Shown here piece by piece: positions 47,136 through 60,165 of a stretch of DNA of 64,000 bases. How positions within the stretch are numbered: position 1 is the stretch's first letter; the number at the start of each line of letters is the position of its first letter. Origin of the DNA: Ceratodon purpureus (Eukaryota; Streptophyta; Bryopsida; Pseudoditrichales; Ditrichaceae); the NCBI GenBank assembly GCA_014871385.1, contig CM026423.1, positions 9,125,266 through 9,189,265 on the forward strand, in the 5' to 3' direction. The notes below the pieces were generated by a model. That model saw only the letters and a list, made by a program, of their open reading frames with translations. It was not told where the DNA came from and ran no database searches. Position numbers and translations under genes: made by a program.

Positions 47136-48451
47136 GAAAAAGCAGTGCCGTTAACGGCACTGCTTTTTCAGTGCCTTCGGAATGGCATGGAGCCCATCTT
47201 TGTCACTCACCTTGTCAAGAAGCTCGAAGATAAAGATGGGCTTCTGCCATCCGAAAGGCACTCCAAAAGCAGTGCCGTTAACGACACTGCTTTTTCAGTG
47301 CCTTCAGAATGACATGGAGCCCATCTTCGTCACCGACCTTGTCAAGAAGCTCGGAGATGAAGATGGGCTTCTGCCATCCGAAAGACACTCCAAAAGCAGT
47401 GCCGTTAACGGCACTGCTTTTTCAATGCCTTCGGAATGGCATGGAGCCCATCTTTGTCACCGATCTTGTCAAGAAGCTCGAAGATAAAGATGGGCTTCTG
47501 CCATCCGAAAGGCACTCCAAAAGCAATGCCGTTAACGGCACCGCTTTTTCAGTGCCTTGAGAATGGCATGGAGCCCATCTTCGTCACCGACCTTGTCAAG
47601 AAGCTCGAAGATGAAGATGGGCTTCTGCCATCCGAAAGGCACTCCAAAATCAGTGCCGTTGAGGGCACTGCTTTTTCAGTGCCTTCAGAATGGCATGGAG
47701 CCCATCTTCGTCACCGACCTTGTCAAGAAGCTCAGAGATGAAGATGGGCTTCTCCCATTCCATAGGCTCTAAAGAAGCAGTGCCGTTAACGGCACTGCTT
47801 TTTCAGTGCCTTCGGGATGGCATGGAGCCCATCTTCGTCACCGACCTTGTCAAGAAGCTCGGAGATGAAGATGGGCTTCTCCCATTCCATAGGCACTAAA
47901 GAAGCAGTGCCGTTAACGGCACTGCTTTTTCAGTGCCTTCGGAATGGCATGGAGCCCATCTTCGTCACCGACCTTGTCAAGAAGCTCGGACATTAAGATG
48001 GGCTTCTGCCATCCGAAAGGCACTCCAAAAGCAGTGCCGTTAACGGCACTGCTTTTTCAGTGCCTTCGGAATGGCATGGAGCCCATCTTCGTCACCGACC
48101 TTGTCAAGAAGCTCCGAGATGATGATGGGCTTCTGCCATCCGAAAGGCACTCCAAAAGCAGTGCCGTTAACAGCACTGCTTTTTCAGTGCCTTCAGAATG
48201 TTATGGAGCCCATCTTCGTCACCGACCTTGTCAACAAGCTCGAAGATGAAGATGGGCTTGTGCCATCCGAAAGGCACTCCAAAAGCAGTGCCGTTAACGG
48301 CACTGCTTTTTCAGTGCCTTCAGAATGGCATCGAGCCCATCTTCATCACCGACCTTGTCAAGAAGCTCGGAGATGAAGATGGGCTTCTCCCATCCGAAAG
48401 ACACTCCAAAAGCAGTGCCGTTAACGGCACGGCTTTTTCAGTGCCTTCGGA

Positions 48452-50867
48452 GTGGCATGGAGCCCATCTTTGTCACCGACCTTGTCAAGAAGCTCGAAGA
48501 TAAAGATGGGCTTCTGCCATCCGAAAGGCACTCCAAAAGCAATGTCGTTAACGGCACTGCTTCTTCAGTGCCTTGAGAATGGCATGGAGCCCATCTTCGT
48601 CACCGACCTTGTAGAGAAGCTCGGAGATGAAGATGGGCTTCTCCCATTCCATAGGCACTCCAAAATCAGTGCCGTTAAGGGCACTGCTTTTTCAGTGCCT
48701 TCAGAATGGCATGAAGCCCATCTTCGTCACCGACCTTGTCAAGAAGCTCGGACATTAAGATGGGCTTCTGCCATCCGAAAGGCACTCCAAAAGCAGTGCC
48801 GTTAACGGCACTGCTTTTCGAGTGCCTTCGGAATGGCGTGGAGCCCATCTTCGTCACCGACCTTGTCAAGAAGCTCCGAGATGATGATGGGCTTCTGCCA
48901 TCCGAAAAGCACTCCAAAAGCAGTGCCGTTAACGGCACTGCTTTTTCAGTGCCTTCTGAATGGCATGGAGCCCATCTTCGTCACCGACCTTGTCAAGAAG
49001 CTCAGGGATGAAGATGGGCTTCTGCCATCCGAAAGGCACTCCAAAATCAGTGCCGTTAAGGGCACTGCTTTTTCAGTGCCTGCAGAATGGCATGGAGCCC
49101 ATCTTCGTCACCGACCTTGTCAAGAAGCTCCGAGATGATGATGGGCTTCTGCCATCCGAAAGGCACTCCAAAAGCAGTGCCGTTAACGGCACTGCTTTTT
49201 CAGTGCCTTCAGAATGACATGGAGCCCATCTTCGTCACCGACCTTGTCAAAGAAGCTCGGAGATGAAGATGGGCTTCTGCCATCCGAAAGGCACTCCAAA
49301 ATCAGTGCCGTTAAGGACACTGCTTTTTCAGTGCCTTCTGAATGGCATGGAGCCTATCTTCGTCACAGACCTTGTCAAGAAGCTCCGAGATGATGATGGG
49401 CTTCTGCCATCCGAAAGGCACTCCAAAAGCAGTGCCGTTAACGGCACTGCTTTTTCAGTGCCTTCAGAATGACATGGAGCCCATCTTCGTCACCGACCTT
49501 GTCAAAGAAGCTCGAAGTTGAAGATGGGCTTCTGCCATCCGAAAGGCACTCCAAAATGAGTGCCGTTAAGGGCACTGCTTTTTCAGTGCCTTCAGAATGG
49601 CATGGAGCCCATCTTCGTCACCGACCTTGTCAAGAAGCTCGGAGATGAAGATGGGCTTCTCCCATTCCATAGGCACTCCAAAATCAGTGCCGTTAAGGGC
49701 ACTGCTTTTTCAGTGCCTTCAGAATGGCATGAAGCCCATCTTCGTCACCGACCTTGTCAAGAAGCTCGGACATTAAGATGGGCTTCTGCCATCCGAAAGG
49801 CACTCCAAAAGCAGTGCCGTTAACGGCACTGCTTTTTCAGTGCCTTCAGAATGGCATGGAGCCCATCTTCGTCACCGACCTTGTCAAGAAGCTCCGAGAT
49901 GATGATGGGCTTCTGCCATCCGAAAGGCACTCCAAAAGCAGTGCCGTTAACGGCACTGCTTTTTCAGTACCTTCGGAATGGCATGGAGCCCATCTTGGTC
50001 ACCGACCTTGTCAAGAAGCTCGGACACTAAGATGGGCTTCTGCCATCGGAAAGGCACTCCAAAAGCAGTGCCGTTAACGGCACTGCTTTTTCAGTGCCTT
50101 CTGAATGGCATGGAGCCCATCTTCGTCACCGACCTTGTCAAGAAGCTCCGAGATGATGATGGGCTTCTGCCATCCGAAAGGCACTCCAAAAGCAGTGCCG
50201 TTAACGGCACTGCTTTTTCAGTGCCTTCAGAATGACATGGAGCCCATCTTCGTCACCGACCTTGTCAAAGAAGCTCGAAGATGAAGATGGGCTTCTGCCA
50301 TCCGAAAGGCACTCCAAAAGCAGTGCCGTTAACGGCACTGCTTTTTCAGTGCCTTCAGAATGGCATGGAGCCCATCTTCGTCACCGACCTTGTCAAGAAG
50401 CTCGAAGTTGAAGATGGGCTTCTGCCATCCGAAAGGCACTCCAAAATGAGTTCCGTTAACGGCACTGCTTTTTCAGTGCCTTCAGAATGGCATGGAGCCC
50501 ATCTTCGTCACCGACCTTGTCAAGAAGCTCGGAGATGAAGATGGGCTTCTGCCATCCGAAAGGCACTCCAAAATCAGTGCCGTTAAGGGCACTGCTTTTT
50601 CAGTGCCTTCAGAATGGCATGAAGCCCATCTTCGTCACCGACCTTGTCAAGAAGCTCGGACATTAAGATGGGCTTCTGCCATCCGAAAGGCACTCCAAAA
50701 GCAGTGCCGTTAACGGCACTGCTTTTTCAGTGCCTTCAGAATGGCATGGAGCCCATCTTCGTCACCGACCTTGTCAAGAAGCTCCGAGATGATGATGGGC
50801 TTCCGCCATCCGAAAGGCACTCCAAAAGCAGTGCCGTTAACGGCACTGCTTTTTCAGTGCCTTCAGA
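48452..50867. repeat. higher-order block A of the satellite
   Basis: This block of 2,416 bp recurs as blocks B and C. Diagnostic variants line up with B at an offset of 2,416 bp up to about 49,215, then 2,543 bp (one extra 127-bp unit in B), then 3,179 bp after about 50,490 (a 636-bp duplication in B). Confidence 0.8.
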
Positions 50868-53800
50868 ATGACATGGAGCCCATCTTCGTCACCGACCTTG
50901 TCAAGAAGCTCGAAGATGAAGATGGGCTTCTGCCATCCGAAAGGCACTCCAAAAGCAATGTCGTTAACGGCACTGCTTCTTCAGTGCCTTGAGAATGGCA
51001 TGGAGCCCATCTTCGTCACCGACCTTGTAGAGAAGCTCGGAGATGAAGATGGGCTTCTCCCATTCCATAGGCACTCCAAAATCAGTGCCGTTAAGGGCAC
51101 TGCTTTTTCAGTGCCTTCAGAATGGCATGAAGCCCATCTTCGTCACCGACCTTGTCAAGAAGCTCGGACATTAAGATGGGCTTCTGCCATCCGAAAGGCA
51201 CTCCAAAAGCAGTGCCGTTAACGGCACTGCTTTTTGAGTGCCTTCGGAATGGCGTGGAGCCCATCTTCGTCACCGACCTTGTCAAGAAGCTCCGAGATGA
51301 TGATGGGCTTCTGCCATCCGAAAGGCACTCCAAAAGCAGTGCCGTTAACGGCACTGCTTTTTCAGTGCCTTCTGAATGGCATGGAGCCCATCTTCGTCAC
51401 CGACCTTGTCAAGAAGCTCAGGGATGAAGATGGGCTTCTGCCATCCGAAAGGCACTCCAAAATCAGTGCCGTTAAGGGCACTGCTTTTTCAGTGCCTGCA
51501 GAATGGCATGGAGCCCATCTTCGTCACCGACCTTGTCAAGAAGCTCCGAGATGATGATGGGCTTCTGCCATCCGAAAGGCACTCCAAAAGCAGTGCCGTT
51601 AACGGCACTGCTTTTTCAGTGCCTTCAGAATGACATGGAGCCCATCTTCGTCACCGACCTTGTCAAAGAAGCCCGAAGATGAAGATGGGCTTCTGCCATC
51701 CGAAAGGCACTCCAAAAGCAGTGCCGTTAACGGCACTGCTTTTTCAGTGCCTTCAGAAAGGCATGGAGCCCATCTTCGTCACCGACCTTGTCAAGAAGCT
51801 CGGAGATGAAGATGGGCTTCTGCCATCCGAAAGGCACTCCAAAATCAGTGCCGTTAAGGACACTGCTTTTTCAGTGCCTTCTGAATGGCATGGAGCCTAT
51901 CTTCGTCACAGACCTTGTCAAGAAGCTCCGAGATGATGATGGGCTTCTCCCATCCGAAAGGCACTCCAAAAGCAGTGCCGTTAACGGCACTGCTTTTTCA
52001 GTGCCTTCAGAATGACATGGAGCCCATCTTCGTCACCGACCTTGTCAAAGAAGCTCGAAGTTGAAGATGGGCTTCTGCCATCCGAAAGGCACTCCAAAAT
52101 GAGTGCCGTTAAGGGCACTGCTTTTTCAGTGCCTTCAGAATGGCATGGAGCCCATCTTCGTCACCGACCTTGTCAAGAAGCTCGGAGATGAAGATGGGCT
52201 TCTCCCATTCCATAGGCACTCCAAAATCAGTGCCGTTAAGGGCACTGCTTTTTCAGTGCCTTCAGAATGGCATGAAGCCCATCTTCGTCACCGACCTTGT
52301 CAAGAAGCTCGGACATTAAGATGGGCTTCTGCCATCCGAAAGGCACTCCAAAAGCAGTGCCGTTAACGGCACTGCTTTTTCAGTGCCTTCAGAATGGCAT
52401 GGAGCCCATCTTCGTCACCGACCTTGTCAAGAAGCTCCGAGATGATGATGGGCTTCTGCCATCCGAAAGGCACTCCAAAAGCAGTGCCGTTAACGGCACT
52501 GCTTTTTCAGTGCCTTCGGAATGGCATGGAGCCCATCTTGGTCACCGACCTTGTCAAGAAGCTCGGACACTAAGATGGGCTTCTGCCATCGGAAAGGCAC
52601 TCCAAAAGCAGTGCCGTTAACGGCACTGCTTTTTCAGTGCCTTCTGAATGGCATGGAGCCCATCTTCGTCACCGACCTTGTCAAGAAGCTCCGAGATGAT
52701 GATGGGCTTCTGCCATCCGAAAGGCACTCCAAAAGCAGTGCCGTTAACGGCACTGCTTTTTCAGTGCCTTCAGAATGACATGGAGCCCATCTTCGTCACC
52801 GACCTTGTCAAAGAAGCTCGAAGATGAAGATGGGCTTCTGCCATCCGAAAGGCACTCCAAAAGCAGTGCCGTTAACGGCACTGCTTTTTCAGTGCCTTCA
52901 GAATGGCATGGAGCCCATCTTCGTCACCGACCTTGTCAAGAAGCTCGAAGTTGAAGATGGGCTTCTGCCATCCGAAAGGCACTCCAAAATGAGTTCCGTT
53001 AACGGCACTGCTTTTTCAGTGCCTTCAGAATGGCATGGAGCCCATCTTCGTCACCGACCTTGTCAAGAAGCTCCGAGATGATGATGGGCTTCTGCCATCC
53101 GAAAGGCACTCCAAAAGCAGTGCCGTTAACGGCACTGCTTTTTCAGTACCTTCGGAATGGCATGGAGCCCATCTTGGTCACCGACCTTGTCAAGAAGCTC
53201 GGACACTAAGATGGGCTTCTGCCATCGGAAAGGCACTCCAAAAGCAGTGCCGTTAACGGCACTGCTTTTTCAGTGCCTTCTGAATGGCATGGAGCCCATC
53301 TTCGTCACCGACCTTGTCAAGAAGCTCCGAGATGATGATGGGCTTCTGCCATCCGAAAGGCACTCCAAAAGCAGTGCCGTTAACGGCACTGCTTTTTCAG
53401 TGCCTTCAGAATGACATGGAGCCCATCTTCGTCACCGACCTTGTCAAAGAAGCTCGAAGATGAAGATGGGCTTCTGCCATCCGAAAGGCACTCCAAATGC
53501 AGTGCCGTTAACGGCACTGCTTTTTCAGTGCCTTCAGAATGGCATGGAGCCCATCTTCGTCACCGACCTTGTCAAGAAGCTCGAAGTTGAAGATGGGCTT
53601 CTGCCATCCGAAAGGCACTCCAAAATGAGTTCCGTTAACGGCACTGCTTTTTCAGTGCCTTCAGAATGGCATGGAGCCCATCTTCGTCACCGACCTTGTC
53701 AAGAAGCTCGGAGATGAAGATGGGCTTCTGCCATCCGAAAGGCACTCCAAAATCAGTGCCGTTAAGGGCACTGCTTTTTCAGTGCCTTCAGAATGGCATG

Positions 53801-54046
53801 AAGCCCATCTTCGTCACCGACCTTGTCAAGAAGCTCGGACATTAAGATGGGCTTCTGCCATCCGAAAGGCACTCCAAAAGCAGTGCCGTTAACGGCACTG
53901 CTTTTTCAGTGCCTTCAGAATGGCATGGAGCCCATCTTCGTCACCGACCTTGTCAAGAAGCTCCGAGATGATGATGGGCTTCCGCCATCCGAAAGGCACT
54001 CCAAAAGCAGTGCCGTTAACGGCACTGCTTTTTCAGTGCCTTCAGA
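50868..54046. repeat. higher-order block B of the satellite
   Basis: 3,179 bp. Relative to A it has one additional unit near 51.68-51.81 kb and an internal duplication of five units (52521-53156 repeated as 53157-53792, 636 bp). It shares with C the variant TTTTTGAGTGCC near 51,230, where A has TTTTCGAGTGCC. Confidence 0.8.
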
Positions 54047-56340
54047 ATGACATGGAGCCCATCTTCGTCACCGACCTTGTCAAGAAGCTCGAAGATGAAG
54101 ATGGGCTTCTGCCATCCGAAAGGCACTCCAAAAGCAATGTCGTTAACGGCACTGCTTCTTCAGTGCCTTGAGAATGGCATGGAGCCCATCTTCGTCACCG
54201 ACCTTGTAGAGAAGCTCGGAGATGAAGATGGGCTTCTCCCATTCCATAGGCACTCCAAAATCAGTGCCGTTAAGGGCACTGCTTTTTCAGTGCCTTCAGA
54301 ATGGCATGAAGCCCATCTTCGTCACCGACCTTGTCAAGAAGCTCGGACATTAAGATGGGCTTCTGCCATCCGAAAGGCACTCCAAAAGCAGTGCCGTTAA
54401 CGGCACTGCTTTTTGAGTGCCTTCGGAATGGCGTGGAGCCCATCTTCGTCACCGACCTTGTCAAGAAGCTCCGAGATGATGATGGGCTTCTGCCATCCGA
54501 AAGGCACTCCAAAAGCAGTGCCGTTAACGGCACTGCTTTTTCAGTGCCTTCTGAATGGCATGGAGCCCATCTTCGTCACCGACCTTGTCAAGAAGCTCAG
54601 GGATGAAGATGGGCTTCTGCCATCCGAAAGGCACTCCAAAATCAGTGCCGTTAAGGGCACTGCTTTTTCAGTGCCTGCAGAATGGCATGGAGCCCATCTT
54701 CGTCACCGACCTTGTCAAGAAGCTCCGAGATGATGATGGGCTTCTGCCATCCGAAAGGCACTCCAAAAGCAGTGCCGTTAACGGCACTGCTTTTTCAGTG
54801 CCTTCAGAATGACATGGAGCCCATCTTCGTCACCGACCTTGTCAAAGAAGCCCGAAGATGAAGATGGGCTTCTGCCATCCGAAAGGCACTCCAAAAGCAG
54901 TGCCGTTAACGGCACTGCTTTTTCAGTGCCTTCAGAAAGGCATGGAGCCCATCTTCGTCACCGACCTTGTCAAGAAGCTCGGAGATGAAGATGGGCTTCT
55001 GCCATCCGAAAGGCACTCCAAAATCAGTGCCGTTAAGGACACTGCTTTTTCAGTGCCTTCTGAATGGCATGGAGCCTATCTTCGTCACAGACCTTGTCAA
55101 GAAGCTCCGAGATGATGATGGGCTTCTCCCATCCGAAAGGCACTCCAAAAGCAGTGCCGTTAACGGCACTGCTTTTTCAGTGCCTTCAGAATGACATGGA
55201 GCCCATCTTCGTCACCGACCTTGTCAAAGAAGCTCGAAGTTGAAGATGGGCTTCTGCCATCCGAAAGGCACTCCAAAATGAGTGCCGTTAAGGGCACTGC
55301 TTTTTCAGTGCCTTCAGAATGGCATGGAGCCCATCTTCGTCACCGACCTTGTCAAGAAGCTCGGAGATGAAGATGGGCTTCTCCCATTCCATAGGCACTC
55401 CAAAATCAGTGCCGTTAAGGGCACTGCTTTTTCAGTGCCTTCAGAATGGCATGAAGCCCATCTTCGTCACCGACCTTGTCAAGAAGCTCGGACATTAAGA
55501 TGGGCTTCTGCCATCCGAAAGGCACTCCAAAAGCAGTGCCGTTAACGGCACTGCTTTTTCAGTGCCTTCAGAATGGCATGGAGCCCATCTTCGTCACCGA
55601 CCTTGTCAAGAAGCTCCGAGATGATGATGGGCTTCTGCCATCCGAAAGGCACTCCAAAAGCAGTGCCGTTAACGGCACTGCTTTTTCAGTGCCTTCGGAA
55701 TGGCATGGAGCCCATCTTGGTCACCGACCTTGTCAAGAAGCTCGGACACTAAGATGGGCTTCTGCCATCGGAAAGGCACTCCAAAAGCAGTGCCGTTAAC
55801 GGCACTGCTTTTTCAGTGCCTTCTGAATGGCATGGAGCCCATCTTCGTCACCGACCTTGTCAAGAAGCTCCGAGATGATGATGGGCTTCTGCCATCCGAA
55901 AGGCACTCCAAAAGCAGTGCCGTTAACGGCACTGCTTTTTCAGTGCCTTCAGAATGACATGGAGCCCATCTTCGTCACCGACCTTGTCAAAGAAGCTCGA
56001 AGATGAAGATGGGCTTCTGCCATCCGAAAGGCACTCCAAAAGCAGTGCCGTTAACGGCACTGCTTTTTCAGTGCCTTCAGAATGGCATGGAGCCCATCTT
56101 CGTCACCGACCTTGTCAAGAAGCTCGAAGTTGAAGATGGGCTTCTGCCATCCGAAAGGCACTCCAAAATGAGTTCCGTTAACGGCACTGCTTTTTCAGTG
56201 CCTTCAGAATGGCATGGAGCCCATCTTCGTCACCGACCTTGTCAAGAAGCTCGGAGATGAAGATGGGCTTCTGCCATCCGAAAGGCACTCCAAAATCAGT
56301 GCCGTTAAGGGCACTGCTTTTTCAGTGCCTTCAGAATGGC
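54047..56340. repeat. higher-order block C of the satellite
   Basis: Matches B at a constant offset of 3,179 bp up to about 56,200, but lacks the 636-bp duplication, so that duplication arose in B after the B/C split or was lost from C. Past 56,340 the order of variants changes, and a further local copy (about 56003-56460 repeated at 56893-57350, offset 890 bp) is visible. Confidence 0.75.
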
Positions 56341-58744
56341 ATGGAGCCCATCTTCGTCACCGACCTTGTCAAGAAGCTCCGAGATGATGATGGGCTTCTG
56401 CCATCCGAAAGGCACTCCAAAAGCAGTGCCGTTAACGGCACTGCTTTTTCAGTGCCTTCAGAATGACATGGAGCCCATCTTCGTCACCGACCTTGTCAAG
56501 AAGCTCGAAGATGAAGATGGGCTTCTGCCATCCGAAAGGCACTCCAAAAGCAGTGCCGTTAAGGGCACTGCTTTTTCAGTGCCTTCGGAATGGCATGGAG
56601 CCCATCTTTGTCACCGATCTTGTCAAGAAGCTCGGAGATGAAGATGGGCTTCTCCCATTCCATAGGCACTCCAAAATCAGTGCCGTTAAGGGCACTGCTT
56701 TTTCAGTGCCTTCAGAATGGCATGAAGCCCATCTTCGTCACCGACCTTGTCAAGAAGCTCGGACATTAAGATGGGCTTCTGCCATCCGAAAGGCACTCCA
56801 AAAGCAGTGCCGTTAACGGCACTGCTTTTTCAGTGCCTTTAGAATGACATGGAGCCCATCTTCGTCACCGACCTTGTCAAAGAAGCTCGAAGATGAAGAT
56901 GGGCTTCTGCCATCCGAAAGGCACTCCAAAAGCAGTGCCGTTAACGGCACTGCTTTTTCAGTGCCTTCAGAATGGCATGGAGCCCATCTTCGTCACCGAC
57001 CTTGTCAAGAAGCTCGAAGTTGAAGATGGGCTTCTGCCATCCGAAAGGCACTCCAAAATGAGTTCCGTTAACGGCACTGCTTTTTCAGTGCCTTCAGAAT
57101 GGCATGGAGCCCATCTTCGTCACCGACCTTGTCAAGAAGCTCGGAGATGAAGATGGGCTTCTGCCATCCGAAAGGCACTCCAAAATCAGTGCCGTTAAGG
57201 GCACTGCTTTTTCAGTGCCTTCAGAATGGCATGGAGCCCATCTTCGTCACCGACCTTGTCAAGAAGCTCCGAGATGATGATGGGCTTCTGCCATCCGAAA
57301 GACACTCCAAAAGCAGTGCCGTTAACGGCACTGCTTTTTCAGTGCCTTTAGAATGGCATGGAGCCCATCTTCGTCACCGACCTTGTCAAGAAGCTCCGAG
57401 ATGATGATGGGCTTCTGCCATCCGAAAGGCACTCCAAAAGCAGTGCCGTTAACGGCACTGCTTTTTCAGTGCCTTCAGAATGGCATGGAGCCCATCTTTG
57501 TCACCGACCTTGTCAAGAAGCTCGGAGATGAAGATGGGCTTCTGCCATCCGAAAGGCACTCCAAAATCAGTGCCGTTAAGGGCACTGCCTTTTCAGTGCC
57601 TTCAGAATGGCATGGAGCCCATCTTCGTCACCGACCTTGTCAAGAAGCTCCGAGATGATGATGGGCTTCTGCCATCCGAAAGGCACTCCAAAAGCAGTGC
57701 CGTTAACGGCACTGCTTTTTCAGTGCCTTCAGAATGACATGGAGCCCATCTTCGTCACCGACCTTGTCAAAAAAGCTCGAAGATGAAGATGGGCTTCTGC
57801 CATCCGAAAGGCACTCCAAAAGCAGTGCCGTTAACGGCACTGCTTTTTCAGTGCCTTCAGAATGACATGGAGCCCATCTTCGTCACCGACCTTGTCAAAA
57901 AAGCTCGAAGATGAAGATGGGCTTCTGCCATCCGAAAGGCACTCCAAAATCAGTGCCGTTAACGGCACTGCTTTTTCAGTGCCTTCGGGATGGCATGGAG
58001 CCCATCTTCGTCACCGACCTTGTCTAGAAGCTCCGAGATGATGATGGGCTTCTGCCATCCGAAAGGCACTCCAAAAGCAGTGCCGTTAACGGCACTGCTT
58101 TTTCAGTGCTTTCAGAATGGCATGGAGCCCATCTTCGTCACCGACCTTGTCAAGAAGCTCCAAGATGAAGATGGGCTTGTGCCATCCGAAAGGCACTCCA
58201 AAATCAGTGCCGTTAAGGGCACTGCTTTTTCAGTGCCTTCAGAATGGCATGAAGCCCATCTTCGTCACCGACCTTGTCAAGAAGCTCGGAGATGAAGATG
58301 GGCTTCTCCGATTCCATAGGCACTGAAGAAGCAGTGCCGTTAACGGCACTGCTTTTTCAGTGCCTTCGGGATGGCATGGAGCCCATCTTCGTCACCGACC
58401 TTGTCAAGAAGCTCGGAGATGAAGATGGGCTTCTTTCATTCCATAGGCACTAAAGAAGCAGTGCCGTTAACGGCACAACTTTTTCAGTGCCTTCGGAATG
58501 GCATGGAGCCCATCTTCGTCACCGACCTTGTCAAGAAGCTCGGAGATGATGATGGGCTTCTGCCATCCGAAAGGCACTCCAAAAGCAGTGCCGTTAACGG
58601 CACTGCTTTTTCAGTGCCTTCGGAATTGCATGGAGCCCATCTTCGTCAGCATCTTTGTGAAGAAGCTCGGAGATGAAGATGGGCTTCTGCCATCCCAACT
58701 GCAGTGCCTTCGGAATGGTCAAAGCCCATCTTCATCTCCGATCC

Positions 58745-60165
58745 TCGTCAAAAAAGGAGCGGTTTTTGGGAGGAAAATCATATATGAGGGGAAGGTCAAA
58801 AGGGAGTGCCGTCAACGGCACTCCTTTTATGACCTCTCAAGATGTGTACAAAGTGCTCGATCTCCTTACCTTGGACGGCCTTGACAACTGAGAACCAACA
58901 GCAAAAAAACCATTTCGCAGGACGCAAAAATCAGATAGGGAGCGGTTTTGGGAGGAAAATCATGTATGAGGGGAGGGTCAAAAGGGAGTGCCGTCAACGG
59001 CACTACTTTTATGACCTCTCAAGATGTGTACAAAGTGCTCGAACTTCTTACCTTGGACGGCCTTGACAACGGAGAACCAACAGCAGAAAAACCATTTTGC
59101 AGGAGGCAAAAATCAGATAGGGAGCGGTTTTGGGAGGAAAATCATGTATGAGGGGAGGGTCAAAAGGGAGTGCCGTCAACGGCACTCCTTTTATGACCTC
59201 TCAAGATGTGTTCACAGTGCTCGAACTCCTTACCTTGGACGGCCTTGACAACTGAGAACCAACAGCAAAAAAACCATTTCGCAGGACGCAAAAATCAGAT
59301 AGGGAGCGGTTTCGGGAGGAAAATCATGTATGAGGGGAGGGTCAAAAGGGAGTGCCGTCAACGGCACTCCTTTTATGACCTCTCAAGATGTGTACAAAGT
59401 GCTCGAACTCCTTACCTTGGACGGCCTTGACAACTGAGAACCAACAGCAAAAAAACCATTTCGCAGGACGCAAAAATCAGATAGGGAGCAGTTTCGGGAG
59501 GAAAATCATGTATGAGGGGAGGGTCAAAAGGGAGTGCCGTCAACGGCACTCCTTTTATGACCTCTCAAGATGTGTACAAAGTGCTCGAACTCCTTACCTT
59601 GGACGGCCTTGACAACTGAGAACCAACAGCAAAAAAACCATTTCGCAGGACGCAAAAATCAGATAGGGAGCAGTTTCGGGAGGAAAATCATGTATGAGGG
59701 GAGGGTCAAAAGGGAGTGCCGTCAACGGCACTCCTTTTATGACCTCTCAAGATGTGTACAAAGTGCTCGAACTCCTTACCTTGGACGGCCTTGACAACTG
59801 AGAACCAACAGCAAAAAAACCATTTCGCAGGACGCAAAAATCAGATAGGGAGCAGTTTCGGGAGGAAAATCATGTATGAGGGGAGGGTCAAAAGGGAGTG
59901 CCGTCAACGGCACTCCTTTTATGACCTCTCAAGATGTGTACAAAGTGCTCGAACTCCTTACCTTGGACGGCCTTGACAACTGAGAACCAACAGCAAAAGA
60001 AACCATTTCGCAGGACGCAAAAATCAGATAGGGAGCAGTTTTGGGAGGAAAATCATGGATGAGGGGAGGGTCAAAAGGGAGTGCCGTCAACGGCAGTCCT
60101 TTTATGACCTCTGAAGATGTCTACAAAGTGCTCGAACTCCTTACCTTGCACGACCTTGACAACTA
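58745..60165. repeat. 182-bp tandem satellite, about eight units
   Basis: Units of 182 bp starting with GGGAGCGGTTTTGGGAGG (58756, 58938, 59121, 59303, 59485, 59667, 59849 and 60031), the middle ones nearly identical. Each holds GGAGTGCCGTCAACGGCACTCC-like DNA, an imperfect version of the palindrome in the 127-bp array, with arms extended by GGTCA and TGACC. The rest of the unit (CTCAAGATGTGTACAAAGTG, CCTTGGACGGCCTTGACAAC) is unrelated to the 127-bp unit and not obviously self-complementary. Confidence 0.93.

Larger units (their letters stand above)
47136..58740. repeat. 127-bp tandem satellite, about 90 units
   Basis: Head-to-tail units of 127 bp (occasionally 128 by one extra A in TGTCAAAGAAGC). 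Each contains a 30-bp palindrome centred on GTT|AAC, a second dyad centred on CTTGTCAAG, and the arms between them (CATGGAGCCCATCTTCGTC on one side, GATGAAGATGGGCTTCTGCC on the other) are largely complementary. Because 127 is not a multiple of 3, each frame runs through and stops within two to three units; this produces overlapping 60-117 codon ORFs on both strands that I do not treat as genes. Related peptides (for example SSAVNGTAF) on both strands are a by-product of the dyad symmetry. Confidence 0.95.

Noticed and set aside
47182..58884. Dozens of overlapping ORFs of 60-128 codons (peptides such as GMEPIFVTDLVKKL) across the satellite
   Set aside because: They arise because a 127-bp unit without many stops is read in shifting frames; similar ORFs occur on both strands, none has a distinct start context, and ends fall at fixed positions in the unit.
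58842..59976. Repeated 74-codon ORFs in the 182-bp array
   Set aside because: Identical by repetition of the DNA unit, overlapping each other, with no recognisable domain.
46530..60165. CRISPR-like array
   Set aside because: Repeats are long, contiguous and palindromic, with no unique spacers of constant length, and the genome is eukaryotic.
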